Shown here: positions 8,108 to 16,318 of the stretch, one piece after another
Layout: every line of letters starts with the position of its first letter
How positions within the stretch are numbered: the stretch's first letter is position 1
Notes under the pieces: model-generated
What the model was told of the DNA's origin: nothing
Database searches by the model: none
What the model saw: only the letters and a program-made list of their open reading frames with translations
Translations under genes and position numbers: made by a program
NCBI GenBank assembly: GCA_963820055.1
Contig: CAWFYJ010000004.1
Span: 682,001-746,000 of the forward strand
Source: RHKX01 sp963820055
GTDB lineage: Bacteria; Actinomycetota; Thermoleophilia; Solirubrobacterales; 70-9
DNA length: 64,000 bases
Direction: 5' to 3'

Positions 8108-8887
8108 GCCGGTCGATTCGCCCGGAGGGTCGGCTGGCCCGATGTCCGAACCGGCGTTCTTCGCCGGTCTGCCGAGCACCCTGGCCATGATCAGGCTGAA
8201 CTCGAAGAGCAGGATCAGCGGCAGCATCGAGAGCAGCATCGTGATCGGGTCGGTGCCGGGGAGGAGCATTGCGAGGATCGCGATGACCAGAATCGCGTAG
8301 CGGCGGTTGTGGGCGAGCTGGTCCGGCGTGACGATGCCGAGGCGGGTCACCGCGAGGATTCCGATCGGGATCTGGAAGAGGATCCCCACCGACAGCAGCG
8401 ACAGCGAGAAGAAGCTGTAGTACTCGCGCGCCCTGATCTGGATGTTGAACTGGTCGTCGTTGAAGTTGAGGAGGAACTTGATCGCAGCCGGCACGACGAC
8501 GAAGTAGGCGAAGACGACCCCGAGGATGAAGAGGATCGGAATCATCAGCAGGATCGGGAGCGTCACCTTCTTCTCGTGCGGCGTCAGCGCCGGGAGGATG
8601 AACGCGTAGGCCTGGTAGATCAGGATCGGCAGCGTGATCAGGATCGCGCTGTAGAACGTCAGCGTCAGCGTCGTCATGAACGGCTCCGACGGCGAGAAGG
8701 TCAGCGGCTCGACGTCGTCGGGGAGGGGGCCGTTGGCGATGTCGAGCAGCGTGTGGTTGAAGATGAAGCAGGCGATCGTGACGACGACCAGCGCGATCGC
8801 GCAGAAGATCAGCCGGCTGCGCAGCTCGTCGAGGTGCTCGACGAGCGTCATCCGGTCGTCGAAGCTCGCTGCCTTGATCTTGGCCAC
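8105..8887 (-). CDS. tatC: Sec-independent protein translocase TatC
   Basis: 260-residue polytopic membrane receptor of the twin-arginine translocase. The family signature LVEHLDELRSRLIFCAIAL is at the N-terminus, followed by a six-helix pattern including LTFYSAILITLPILIYQAYAF, KKVTLPILLMIPILFILG and the LPGTDPITMLLSMLPLILL region. It starts at a GTG with a GGGAG element upstream. It lies 41 nt after tatA. No tatB is seen here, consistent with the minimal TatAC systems of some Actinobacteria. It would export folded proteins such as the adjacent multicopper oxidase and the Rieske protein. Confidence 0.96.
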   Translation of the reverse strand: MAKIKAASFDDRMTLVEHLDELRSRLIFCAIALVVVTIACFIFNHTLLDIANGPLPDDVEPLTFSPSEPFMTTLTLTFYSAILITLPILIYQAYAFILPALTPHEKKVTLPILLMIPILFILGVVFAYFVVVPAAIKFLLNFNDDQFNIQIRAREYYSFFSLSLLSVGILFQIPIGILAVTRLGIVTPDQLAHNRRYAILVIAILAMLLPGTDPITMLLSMLPLILLFEFSLIMARVLGRPAKNAGSDIGPADPPGESTG

Positions 8888-8928
8888 GGTCTAGCTCCCG
8901 TCCCGGTCGGCTCGCGCCACCGGGAGGG

Positions 8929-9228
8929 TCAGGACGCGGTGCGTTCGGTCGATTCGGAGGACTCGCCCTCCGCGGCGGGCCGGGGATCCTCGGCCACTTC
9001 CGCATCCTCGATCTCGTCGTCGTCCTCGTCGGCGACGCTGTCGATCGTCGGCGGCTCCTCGTCATCGTCATCGTCGTCGTCCTCGTCGCGCTCACCGCTG
9101 ACCGAGGACTTGAACTCGCGGAGGCCGTCGCCGAGCGACTTACCCAGTTCGGGGAGACGCTTCGGGCCGAAGATGATCAACGCGATGATCGCGACGATCG
9201 CCAATTCGAGTGGACCGATGTTCGGCAT
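8929..9228 (-). CDS. tatA: Twin-arginine translocase subunit TatA
   Basis: 99 residues: MPNIGPLELAIVAIIALIIF is the single membrane helix, followed by the FGPKRLPELGKSLGDGLREF hinge and amphipathic helix that define TatA/E. The tail is unusually acidic, with a run of seven Asp and further Glu/Asp clusters. It forms the pore of the Tat system with the downstream tatC. A TAGCAT box 8 nt before the ATG suggests a leaderless transcript. Confidence 0.95.
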   Translation of the reverse strand: MPNIGPLELAIVAIIALIIFGPKRLPELGKSLGDGLREFKSSVSGERDEDDDDDDDEEPPTIDSVADEDDDEIEDAEVAEDPRPAAEGESSESTERTAS

Positions 9229-9236
9229 GACGATCC

Positions 9237-9242
9237 ATGCTA
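9237..9242 (-). promoter_or_regulatory. -10 box for tatA
   Basis: TAGCAT on the minus strand, 8 nt before the tatA ATG. Confidence 0.45.
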
Positions 9243-9291
9243 CCGAGGTGCCGGCCTCAGCAAGCCGGATCGGCCCCCCGCCGGTGGCCGG

Positions 9292-10002
9292 CTACCAGAT
9301 CCGGAAGTGGCGCTTCTTGACCTTCGAAGTGTTGTGGGAATGATCGGTGACGCGCAATTCGACCATGTAGCGCCCCGGCTTCGGCTTGAAATGGGGCTTC
9401 CGCTTGCCGATCCGGGCGCGGTTGTAGCCGACGTAGGACTTGTAGGTGGCGTAACCGGCGTAGCGCGACTTGCCCTTCTTGCTGAGCCGGTAGTACTCGA
9501 CGTCGAGCTTGCCGCCCTCGTTGAGCGAGTAGCGCAGCGGCGACCCGTCCGGGCCGAACTTGCGTGCGAGCTCGATCCCGCGCAGCTTCGGCGCCCGCAG
9601 ATCGACGTTGCTCTTCGGGACCGAGTCGGGCTCGGTGTCCGGATCTCCCGGCGTGTTCGAGACGACGACGGTCCCGCGCACGAGCGAGTGGATCTTGCAC
9701 TGGAAGTGGTAGATCCCGGGTTGGTCGAAGGTGATCTGGTAGTTGTCGCCGATGTTGTGGCGCGGCAGCGAGCCGGGATCCGAGTCCCACTGGCCGGCGT
9801 TCGGCTGCTGGCCGGTGACCGAGTGCATCGTGTCCGGTCCCGTCCAATACCAGGTGACGTGCTCACCGAGGTCGAGGTTCAGCGCGTCGTCGGACCACTG
9901 ATAGTCACTGATCGCGACGCGGCGGTTCGAGGCGTTCGCGGCAGCGGGCACCACGAGCAGCAGCGCTGCCAGGACCACGAAACCTAGGCACGCGCGCCTC
10001 AT
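9292..10002 (-). CDS. Secreted cupredoxin (plastocyanin-like) with C-terminal extension
   Basis: 236 residues with a Sec signal peptide (MRRACLGFVVLAALLLVVPA, cleavage after ANA). The cupredoxin domain has the first copper His in DTMHSVTGQQP and the C-terminal ligand loop FQCKIHSLVRGTVVV. In plastocyanins the loop is CxxHxxM; here the Met position is Val, so the axial ligand is missing or replaced. A 90-residue basic C-terminal domain follows (VDLRAPKLRGIELA to HFRIW), probably a second beta-sandwich. Its ATG overlaps the stop of the multicopper oxidase, so the two are translated together. Probably an electron donor or copper carrier for that enzyme. Confidence 0.82.
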   Translation of the reverse strand: MRRACLGFVVLAALLLVVPAAANASNRRVAISDYQWSDDALNLDLGEHVTWYWTGPDTMHSVTGQQPNAGQWDSDPGSLPRHNIGDNYQITFDQPGIYHFQCKIHSLVRGTVVVSNTPGDPDTEPDSVPKSNVDLRAPKLRGIELARKFGPDGSPLRYSLNEGGKLDVEYYRLSKKGKSRYAGYATYKSYVGYNRARIGKRKPHFKPKPGRYMVELRVTDHSHNTSKVKKRHFRIW

Positions 10003-11051
10003 TCGACGATGTACCAGCCGCTCATACCGGCGACGATGTGGCTCCAGACGTGGCAGTGGTAGAGCCAGCGGCCCGGATTGTCCTCGGTGAAGCGGGCCGT
10101 CGTGACGTCGCCGGGACCGAGCGTGACGTTGTCGATCGTCGGCCCTCCGAACGGCGGGACCCAGCGGTGGCCGTGGACGTGGAAGGTATGGAAGTAGTCG
10201 TCGACTGCGTAGACGTGGAAGGCGACGTCGTCGCCGACGTTGGACTTCAGGTTCGGCGTGTTGCCCGTGTAAGCGCGGCCGTTGATGCAGTAGAACGGCT
10301 GGTCGAGGCCGGTCGCCGCCGGCTGGAAGGAGTGGAAGGCGACGAAGAACTCCTTGTCGGGGCGCGGTTTGGCCGGATCGCGGACGATGAGCGGACCGAA
10401 CAGTCCCTTGTAGACGGGCAGCGGCTCGCTCGGCCCGTGATCGTGATACCACCAGGCCCCCTCCGAGGAGGCGACCGCCTCCCAGATGTAGGTGACCTCG
10501 TCGCCCTTCTGGACGAATCCACCCGGGTCGGTGTACTTGCCCTTGTAGGCGCCGTCCATGTCGACGGAGTACTGGAGGCCGTGCGGGTGCATCGTCACCG
10601 GTGTCCCGACCTTGCTGCGGAAGTGGACGGTGATCGTTTCGCCGACGTTCGCCTCGAGCAGCGGGCCCGGCACGGTCGCGGGGCCGAGCGGCTGCCCGAA
10701 GTCGGCCGAGTAGGCGCGGTAGCCCCAGGCCTTGAAGGTCGTCTTGCCCTTCACCTTGACACCCATCATCTGGTCGCGGCCCTTTGGGACGATGTCCCAC
10801 TTCATCTCCTCAGCCTGGATCCAGTACTCGTTCGTGCTCGCGGCTTTCGCGAGCACGGTCTGAGCGCCCGGGGCGAGGCCACCGGCCGCTCGGGCCGCGG
10901 CGACCTTCGGCGGCACCTGCAGTCCCTCGTTGAGGGTCTGAACCGAGACCTCTTCGTTCGTGCTGAACCGCTTGCCGGCCAGTGTGCAGAGCAGGAGACC
11001 CGCCCCCGCCTCGGCGACGAAGGCACGCCGTCCGATCGGGGGAAGGCTCAT
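9999..11051 (-). CDS. Two-domain multicopper oxidase (laccase-like)
   Basis: 350 residues, two cupredoxin domains, a size typical of small two-domain laccases that act as trimers. All four copper-site motifs are visible: MHPHG, WWYHDHG, FHTFHVHGH and YHCHVWSHIVAGM (HCH plus type-1 His and Met). The N-terminus IGRRAFVAEAGAGLLLCTLAG has a twin-arginine-like motif, and tatA/tatC lie just downstream, so Tat export as a folded copper protein is likely (inference). It oxidises phenols or metals with O2. It is cotranscribed with cupredoxins on both sides. Confidence 0.88.
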   Translation of the reverse strand: MSLPPIGRRAFVAEAGAGLLLCTLAGKRFSTNEEVSVQTLNEGLQVPPKVAAARAAGGLAPGAQTVLAKAASTNEYWIQAEEMKWDIVPKGRDQMMGVKVKGKTTFKAWGYRAYSADFGQPLGPATVPGPLLEANVGETITVHFRSKVGTPVTMHPHGLQYSVDMDGAYKGKYTDPGGFVQKGDEVTYIWEAVASSEGAWWYHDHGPSEPLPVYKGLFGPLIVRDPAKPRPDKEFFVAFHSFQPAATGLDQPFYCINGRAYTGNTPNLKSNVGDDVAFHVYAVDDYFHTFHVHGHRWVPPFGGPTIDNVTLGPGDVTTARFTEDNPGRWLYHCHVWSHIVAGMSGWYIVE

Positions 11052-11073
11052 GTCCTCAGCGCTCCAGCAGCTT

Positions 11074-11466
11074 CTACTTGTTGACCTTGACGGTCACCTT
11101 CATGACCGTCGGATGGATCGTGCAGACGAACTTGTAGGTGCCCGGCTTGTTGAACGTCGGCTTGAAGTTGATGCCGATCGATCCGCTCGCCGACTTGTTG
11201 CACTTCGTGATCTTGCCCTTGGCGCATGGCTTCTTCGAGAGCTTGACGCCCTTCGGGCCCTTGTCGAGGGTCACGTTGTGCGTGTTCAAGTTAGTGCCGT
11301 CCCACTTGAAGGCGACGTCCTTGTTCTTCTTGACCGTGACGGTCGTCGGCGAGAAGAAATCGTCCTCGACCTTGACCTTCTTCGTCTTTCCCGCGATGCC
11401 GGCTGCCGGCATCGCGAGGGACAGGATCGCAATCAGGGCAGCGACGATCGTAAATGTGCGCTTCAT
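11074..11466 (-). CDS. Secreted cupredoxin / plastocyanin-like protein
   Basis: 130 residues with a signal peptide (MKRTFTIVAALIAILSLAMP) and a single blue-copper domain: SPTTVTVKKNKDVAFKW strand, first His in NLNTHNVTL, and the ligand loop FVCTIHPTVMKVTV. The loop is CxxHxxxM, one residue longer than the usual CxxHxxM, so copper geometry may be unusual. A strong GAAGAGAG Shine-Dalgarno sequence precedes the ATG. It lies 22 nt upstream of the multicopper oxidase in the same direction and probably belongs to the same operon. Confidence 0.85.
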   Translation of the reverse strand: MKRTFTIVAALIAILSLAMPAAGIAGKTKKVKVEDDFFSPTTVTVKKNKDVAFKWDGTNLNTHNVTLDKGPKGVKLSKKPCAKGKITKCNKSASGSIGINFKPTFNKPGTYKFVCTIHPTVMKVTVKVNK

Positions 11467-11496
11467 CTCTCTCTTCTTTCTTGCTTCGTGCTCGTT

Positions 11497-12921
11497 TTAC
11501 GGGCAGTCGGGCCCGGGGGTCACTTCGAGCGGCTCGAAGTCCTGGAACGGCGGGTGGCTGTGCTCGTCCCAGGAGCACTGCTGGTTCTCCGGAGGCGCCG
11601 TGCTGGAGTAGCCGACGAGCTCGAGGACCATGTTGATCTCACCGTCGCTGGTGCCGCTGGCACCGTTGTTCGGCTGGACGCCGTCCGGCACCGGGCACTC
11701 CGGGTAGAGCTGCTCGAGCGTCGCACCGGGCGGGATCGCGCCGGAGGACGGGGACTTCGTGGAGCTGCTGTTGCCGCTGTAGCAGTTGTTCCCACCCGAC
11801 CCGTCGTTCCAGAAGTCGAACTGGTTCACGTCGGTGCCGCCACGGCCCATCTCGTTGTTGAGGACCTGGTTGTTCTGGCTCTCAGCGTCGAGCCCGTCGT
11901 TGAACGGATCGGAGAACATCGCGACACCCCACTTGAAGTTGCCGAAGATGTTGTTGTCCTTGACGGTCCAGCCGTTCGAGCCGAACAGCGCCACACCGAC
12001 GCCGGTCGGGTACTGCAGCGTTCCGCCGCCGAGCTCCGGAGGCAGGGTGCCGAGGCCGTTCGAGACGGTCTGGACCCTCGAGTTCGGCAGGAAGTAGTTG
12101 AAGTTGTTCCAGAAGATGTTGTTGTTCTTCAGGACGCTGTCACCGGTCGGCTCGAACGGCTCGGAGTCGAGCGTGTTCGGGACGACGCCGATTCCGTTGT
12201 TGTAGAAGTTCGAGTTCTTGATGACCATGTACTTCGAGTTCGTGCCGGAGTAGCCGAGCACGTTCTCGTAGGCCTCGACCTTGTTGAGGACGGTCTGGAC
12301 CGGGTTGTCCTGGAACGGGGTGGCGCCGACGTAGTAAGGCGAGTCGCCGTGGCCCCAACCCTCGGACTTGATGAACGCGCCGCCGACGCAGCCGAACGTG
12401 AAGAGTCCGTAGCTGCGGTTGAACGAGACGGCCATGTTCTTGCCGACCGGGTTCTTGCAGGTGTTCTTGTTGTCGCTGGTGTCCGTGTCCCGCCAGAAGA
12501 CGCCGTTCGTCGCGAAGTTGCGGACCCACATGTTCTCGATCGTGACGTTCTTGGCGTCGTCGATCTCGATGCCGTTGTTGGCGATGCCGAGGCCGCCCGG
12601 GAGCTGAGCGTTCTTGCCCTCGAGGATCGTCTTCTTCGGCGTCTTGCCGGTACCCGTGATCGTCAGGCCGTTGAAGTCGGAACCGTCGACGACAACGCCT
12701 TCGACGTACTTGCCCGGCTTGACCTTGATCGTCTCGACCTTGCTGTCCTTGCCGGCCTTCTTGACGGCCTTCTGGATCTTGTTGTACTTGCAGCCGTGCT
12801 CGCAGACGGTGAGCGTCTTGTTCTTGTTCTTGTTCTTGCCTGCGACGGCGGAAGCGGGGACGGCGAGCATCGCGACGGCGAGAAGCGCGGTGGCGATGCG
12901 GACGATCAAACGACGGTTCAT
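11497..12921 (-). CDS. Secreted right-handed parallel beta-helix protein
   Basis: 474 residues with a signal peptide ending at VAG, a Lys/Asn-rich linker, then repeated beta-helix coils of the pectate-lyase/NosD type (NGLTITGTG, NVTIENMWVRNFATNGVFW, YMVIKNSNFYNNGIGVVPN, GWTVKDNNIFGNFKWGVAMF). The first half contains the IQKAVKKAGKDSKVETIKVKPG segment that usually starts such folds. The C-terminus is Pro/Ser-rich. Surface carbohydrate-binding or lyase function is possible, but I see no catalytic motif. AGGAGAG lies 2 nt from the ATG. It heads the copper cluster, though its job there is unclear. Confidence 0.82.
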   Translation of the reverse strand: MNRRLIVRIATALLAVAMLAVPASAVAGKNKNKNKTLTVCEHGCKYNKIQKAVKKAGKDSKVETIKVKPGKYVEGVVVDGSDFNGLTITGTGKTPKKTILEGKNAQLPGGLGIANNGIEIDDAKNVTIENMWVRNFATNGVFWRDTDTSDNKNTCKNPVGKNMAVSFNRSYGLFTFGCVGGAFIKSEGWGHGDSPYYVGATPFQDNPVQTVLNKVEAYENVLGYSGTNSKYMVIKNSNFYNNGIGVVPNTLDSEPFEPTGDSVLKNNNIFWNNFNYFLPNSRVQTVSNGLGTLPPELGGGTLQYPTGVGVALFGSNGWTVKDNNIFGNFKWGVAMFSDPFNDGLDAESQNNQVLNNEMGRGGTDVNQFDFWNDGSGGNNCYSGNSSSTKSPSSGAIPPGATLEQLYPECPVPDGVQPNNGASGTSDGEINMVLELVGYSSTAPPENQQCSWDEHSHPPFQDFEPLEVTPGPDCP

Positions 12922-13100
12922 GTCTCTCCTGATTGGGCTGTTTGCGGCGGCCCTACCCGGCCGACCACGGACTTCAACAACTGGCTTGCGCCAAAGTTGC
13001 GCTTCGACTGTAACCGAAGTGGCACGACCTTGTGCCGGTACGACGGCGCGGGTGATCGCGCGAGCCGATTCGGCCGATTAGGCGGCCCGGGCGCGGCCAG

Positions 13101-13826
13101 CTAATCGTCGAAGTATTCGGGCCGCTGCTCGCGCAGCCGCGGGATCTCGCGCAGGACCATCCGCAGGTGGTGGCGCATCGCGGCCTCGGCGGTGTCGGGA
13201 TCGTTGCGCTCGACGCCGCCGAGGACCTGCTCGTGCTCGGACACCATCTCCTCCAGATAACTGGGGGCGGGCAGGCTCAACCGCCGGACCCGGTTCAAAT
13301 GCGACTTGATCCGCTGCCCAAGCGTCCAGACCGCCGTGTGGCCGCTGAGGTCGCAGAGCGCGTGGTGGAAGTCGTCGTCGAGCAGGTAGAAGGCGTCGTG
13401 GTCGCCGGCCCGGACCGCCCGGTGCTGATTCCGCAGGATTCCCTCGAGCTCGGCGATGTCGTCGGTCGTCGCCAGCTCGGCCGCCTTCCGCACCGCCGCG
13501 CACTCCAGGGCCTCGCGGACGAACTGCGCATCGGTGACCGCCCGCGGCGAGATCGGCGCCACGAACGTCCCGAGCTGGGCGACGATCTCGACCAGCCCCT
13601 CCTCCCGCAACCGCGCCAGCGCCTCGCGAACCGGCGTCCGGCTGACCCCGAGCCAGGCGGCCAGCTCGTTCTCCGACAGCTGCCGTCCCGGTTCGAACTC
13701 GGACCGCACGATCGCGTCGAGGATCGCCCCGTAGGCGTGGATCCGGGCGAGCGTCCCCTGCCGCCGCCGCGCCGTGTTGAGCTTGACGATGTTTGTGTCG
13801 GGGGCGGGGCCGGGAGCCGGAGGCAT
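13101..13826 (-). CDS. GntR-family regulator with FCD domain
   Basis: 241 residues: an N-terminal winged helix (SENELAAWLGVSRTPVREALARLREEGLVEIV, about 50-85) and a C-terminal all-helical FCD ligand domain with the metal-binding pattern DDDFHHALCDLSGH, SEHEQVLGGVERND and RHHLRMVL. FCD proteins sense carboxylates or sugar acids. No obvious target operon adjoins it: a beta-helix gene lies downstream and dcd upstream, all on the same strand. The 179-nt gap downstream (12922-13100) and the 277-nt gap upstream show no gene. Confidence 0.9.
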   Translation of the reverse strand: MPPAPGPAPDTNIVKLNTARRRQGTLARIHAYGAILDAIVRSEFEPGRQLSENELAAWLGVSRTPVREALARLREEGLVEIVAQLGTFVAPISPRAVTDAQFVREALECAAVRKAAELATTDDIAELEGILRNQHRAVRAGDHDAFYLLDDDFHHALCDLSGHTAVWTLGQRIKSHLNRVRRLSLPAPSYLEEMVSEHEQVLGGVERNDPDTAEAAMRHHLRMVLREIPRLREQRPEYFDD

Positions 13827-13834
13827 GGCGGGAG

Positions 13835-13840
13835 GGTATA
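13835..13840 (-). promoter_or_regulatory. -10-like box for GntR regulator
   Basis: TATACC on the minus strand, 8 nt before the ATG; the last base departs from TAnnnT. Confidence 0.35.
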
Positions 13841-14103
13841 GGCGGGTGTGGCCTGCCGAGCATCCCGGCGGGAGCGTGGAAATTGGTTTGGGCTGAGAGG
13901 GAGGGTCGGGCGGCAGTTGGTGCCGCGGCGAAGTCGTGGGCGGATTTCCTTGGACTATCAGTGGTTATCCGCCCACGACCCGGTCGCCATTCCGGGATCG
14001 GAGACCCGCGGCTGGGGTCAGCACATATGTCATCCCGTCACCTACCGCCGCGCCGACCGGGGAGGCCGGACGCGAATGCGGAGGATCTCCCCGGAGTGAT
14101 CCT

Positions 14104-14670
14104 CTACTTCTCGAAGTTGAGGTAGTACCGGGAGGCCGTCGGTTCCTCCTGGCCCTGGTACTTGCTGCCGGTCTCGTCCGAGCCGTAGGCGAACTCGACG
14201 GGGCCGTCCATGCGCATGAAGGAGATCTGGCCGATCGGCATGCCGTGGTAGATGGTGATCGGGAGGTTGGCGACGTTCGAGAGCTCGAGGGTGAGATTGC
14301 CCTCGAAGCCGGCGTCGACGAAGCCCGCGGTGGAGTGGATGAGGAGGCCGAGGCGGCCGAGGGAACTCTTGCCCTCGAGGCGGGCGACGATGTCGTTTGG
14401 AAGGCGGACCCGCTCGAGCGTCTGGCCGAGGACGAACTCGCCGGGGTGGAGGATGAACGGCTCGTCGTCGGGGACGGTGACGAGCTCGGTGAGGTCCTCC
14501 ATCTTCTTGCGGACGTCGATGTAGGGATGGCGGGCGTTGTGGAAGACGCGGAACTGGCGGTCGACCCGGACGTCGACGCTCGAGGGCTGGATCAGCTCCG
14601 GGTCGTAGGGGTCGAATGCGATCCGTCCGGAGTCGATCTCCTCCCGGATCGTGCGGTCGCTCAGCACCAT
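14104..14670 (-). CDS. dcd: dCTP deaminase, probably bifunctional dUMP-forming
   Basis: 188 residues; converts dCTP to dUTP and, in the mycobacterial-type enzyme, on to dUMP for thymidylate synthesis. Hallmarks are VLSDRTIREEI at the start, GKSSLGRLGLLIHSTAGFVD, GNLTLELSNVANLPITIYHG (catalytic Glu region) and YGSDETGSKYQGQEEPTASR. The C-terminal SKYQGQ block and HSTAGF are very close to the bifunctional dCTP deaminase:dUTPase of Mycobacterium. The start has a TAGACT box 9 nt upstream. It is divergent from the zinc-ribbon gene. Confidence 0.95.
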   Translation of the reverse strand: MVLSDRTIREEIDSGRIAFDPYDPELIQPSSVDVRVDRQFRVFHNARHPYIDVRKKMEDLTELVTVPDDEPFILHPGEFVLGQTLERVRLPNDIVARLEGKSSLGRLGLLIHSTAGFVDAGFEGNLTLELSNVANLPITIYHGMPIGQISFMRMDGPVEFAYGSDETGSKYQGQEEPTASRYYLNFEK

Positions 14671-14679
14671 CGCGGCCGG

Positions 14680-14685
14680 AGTCTA
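14680..14685 (-). promoter_or_regulatory. -10 box for dcd
   Basis: TAGACT on the minus strand, 9 nt before the ATG, implying a 5' leader of only about two bases. Confidence 0.45.
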
Positions 14686-14706
14686 TGCAAGGGGGGCGCG
14701 CGAGGT

Positions 14707-14726
14707 GGGTGGACGAATGTCCACCC
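14707..14726. promoter_or_regulatory. Perfect 8-bp inverted repeat between divergent genes
   Basis: GGGTGGAC-gaat-GTCCACCC lies between the dcd promoter and the zinc-ribbon gene. It could be an operator for either gene or a stem-loop in one transcript; nothing further separates these options. Confidence 0.4.
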
Positions 14727-14774
14727 CGCCGCCGGGCCGTACTCAGCCGCTGGGGGCTGCCGATACGGGGAGCG

Positions 14775-15134
14775 ATGGAAGGATCAGAACGACATCGACC
14801 TGAGCGCCAGCCGGCTGGCGTCGGCGGCGGCTCGAACGACGTCGTCGACCTGCACGTCTGCCCCGAGTGCGCCTCCGGTCTGGTCTATCCGCTCGACTGG
14901 ATGCCGATGGACAGCGTCCACTGGCGCGTCTCGCTGCGCTGCCCCGAGTGCGAATGGCGCTCGGTCGGCCTCTACGAGCAGGCGGTCCTCGACCGCTTCG
15001 ACCAGATCCTCGACGCCGGCACCGACTCCCTCTACGCCGACCTCCGCAAGTTCGAGCGCGTGAACATGGAGGCGGAACTGCAGCGCTTCAACGCCGCGCT
15101 CGGCGACGACCTGATCCTCCCCGAGGACTTCTAA
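14775..15134 (+). CDS. Small zinc-ribbon-like protein, unknown function
   Basis: 119 residues. Two CPEC knuckles 32 residues apart (VCPECASG and RCPECEWR) predict a zinc ribbon, followed by a helical C-terminal half (VLDRFDQILDAGTDSLYADLRKFERVNMEAELQRFNAAL) ending in LPEDF. A GGGGAG element precedes the ATG at 14775. I do not recognise a named family; such single-ribbon proteins may bind nucleic acid or protein. It stands alone, divergent from dcd and convergent with the operon ending at 15307. Confidence 0.65.
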   Translation: MEGSERHRPERQPAGVGGGSNDVVDLHVCPECASGLVYPLDWMPMDSVHWRVSLRCPECEWRSVGLYEQAVLDRFDQILDAGTDSLYADLRKFERVNMEAELQRFNAALGDDLILPEDF

Positions 15135-15306
15135 CTCTCCTCATCTCACCTGTTCGGCTGTCGTCCCGGGGCGGTAGCCGGCCGGTGCCCGAGCCGCGGG
15201 TGGCGCAGGGTCGTGCCGACAGGCGCGAGCGTCAGCGAGCGACTGCGGTACACCCTGCGACCGGACCCGCGGCGTCGCCAACGACGGGACGTCGCCGACG
15301 GACGGC

Positions 15307-16314
15307 CTACGAATACCGCTCGACGACGCCGTCGGCGACCAGCTCGAGCATCTGCAGCTCCTCGCCGCCGACGCCGGAGTCGCGCAGCGCAGCCTTGGCG
15401 CGGTCCACGCGCTCCCTCGCCTCGGCGCGGACCTCCTCGGGAGCGCCGGTCGCGGCGATCCGGTCGCAGACGGTCTCGGCCTCCTCGGTCGAGAGCGAGC
15501 GGAGGTCGACCTCGCGGAGGCCGGGGTCGCGCTCGCGGGCGAGGATGAACGGCAGCGTCACAGTGCCGTCGAGGAGATCGGTCCCGCGGGCCTTGCCGGT
15601 CCGCTCGGGCGGGCCGAGGACGTCGAGGACGTCGTCGAGGAGCTGGAAGGCGAGGCCGATGGCGCGGCCGAAGTCGAGCAGCGCCGCCTCCTCGGAGGGC
15701 GAGCGCGCGGCGCCGATCACGCAGGCGCATTCGAACAGCGCCGCCGTCTTCAGCTCGCAGCGCAGCTGGTAGCGCTCGATCGAGACGCCGGTGTCGTAGG
15801 CGTCGCGGCGCTGGGCGAGCTCGCCGCGGGCGAGGGCGACGGAGGCGTGGGCGAGCAGCTCGACCTGGCGGTCGGTGTCGGGGCGTCTGACCGGGTCGCC
15901 GCTGCCGTCGTCGTCGGCGAGGATCGCGAACGCCCGCGAGAAGAGCAGGTCGCCGGCCGCGACGGCGCGCTGACGGCCAGAGCTGGCGACGACGGTCGGC
16001 AGCCCGCGGCGGAGCGGCGCGTCATCGAGCACGTCGTCATGAACGAGGGTCGCCATGTGGACGAGCTCGATCGCGGTCGCCGCCCGGATCGCCTCCTGGC
16101 CGGCGGAGCGGCCTGCGCAGAGGAGGACGAGCAGTGGGCGCATCCGCTTGCCGCCGGCGGTCAGGGTCTCCCCCGCATCGGCGCCGAGCTCGGGTCCCCA
16201 GCCGTCGACGGTCTCGCCGAGGCGCCGCTCGACCTCCGTCATCCGCGCCGGGAGCCAGGCCGCGGCGAGATCGGTCACGGCGGTGACCGGCTCCGGCGAG
16301 GAGGAGCGGCTCAC
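15307..16314 (-). CDS. Polyprenyl diphosphate synthase (menaquinone side chain)
   Basis: 335-residue trans-isoprenyl diphosphate synthase. The first Asp-rich motif is LVHDDVLDDAPLRRGLPTV, the second is FQLLDDVLDVLG, and GGKRMRPLLVLL and GDLLFSRAF are also present. The chain length cannot be read reliably, but its position directly after menG (4-nt gap) and the bc-complex genes indicates it makes the menaquinone tail, as HepT does next to menG in Bacillus. It starts at GTG and is the last gene of the eight-gene operon. Confidence 0.92.
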   Translation of the reverse strand: MSRSSSPEPVTAVTDLAAAWLPARMTEVERRLGETVDGWGPELGADAGETLTAGGKRMRPLLVLLCAGRSAGQEAIRAATAIELVHMATLVHDDVLDDAPLRRGLPTVVASSGRQRAVAAGDLLFSRAFAILADDDGSGDPVRRPDTDRQVELLAHASVALARGELAQRRDAYDTGVSIERYQLRCELKTAALFECACVIGAARSPSEEAALLDFGRAIGLAFQLLDDVLDVLGPPERTGKARGTDLLDGTVTLPFILARERDPGLREVDLRSLSTEEAETVCDRIAATGAPEEVRAEARERVDRAKAALRDSGVGGEELQMLELVADGVVERYS

Positions 16315-16318
16315 CCGT

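Noticed and set aside
11074..12921. Nitrous-oxide reductase (nos) locus, from beta-helix plus cupredoxins
   Set aside because: No nosZ, nosF or nosY, and the beta-helix protein lacks a NosD-specific context; cupredoxin plus laccase explains the copper genes.
10960..13104. Very long plus-strand frame (over 700 codons) opposite the copper and beta-helix genes
   Set aside because: Val/Asp/Leu/Arg-biased antisense shadow typical of high-GC coding DNA; the minus-strand genes have signal peptides and ligand motifs.
13827..14103. Possible small gene in the gap before dcd
   Set aside because: Short frames here have no start signal, overlap the dcd 3' end and have no recognisable domain; I see nothing in this stretch beyond the GntR promoter.
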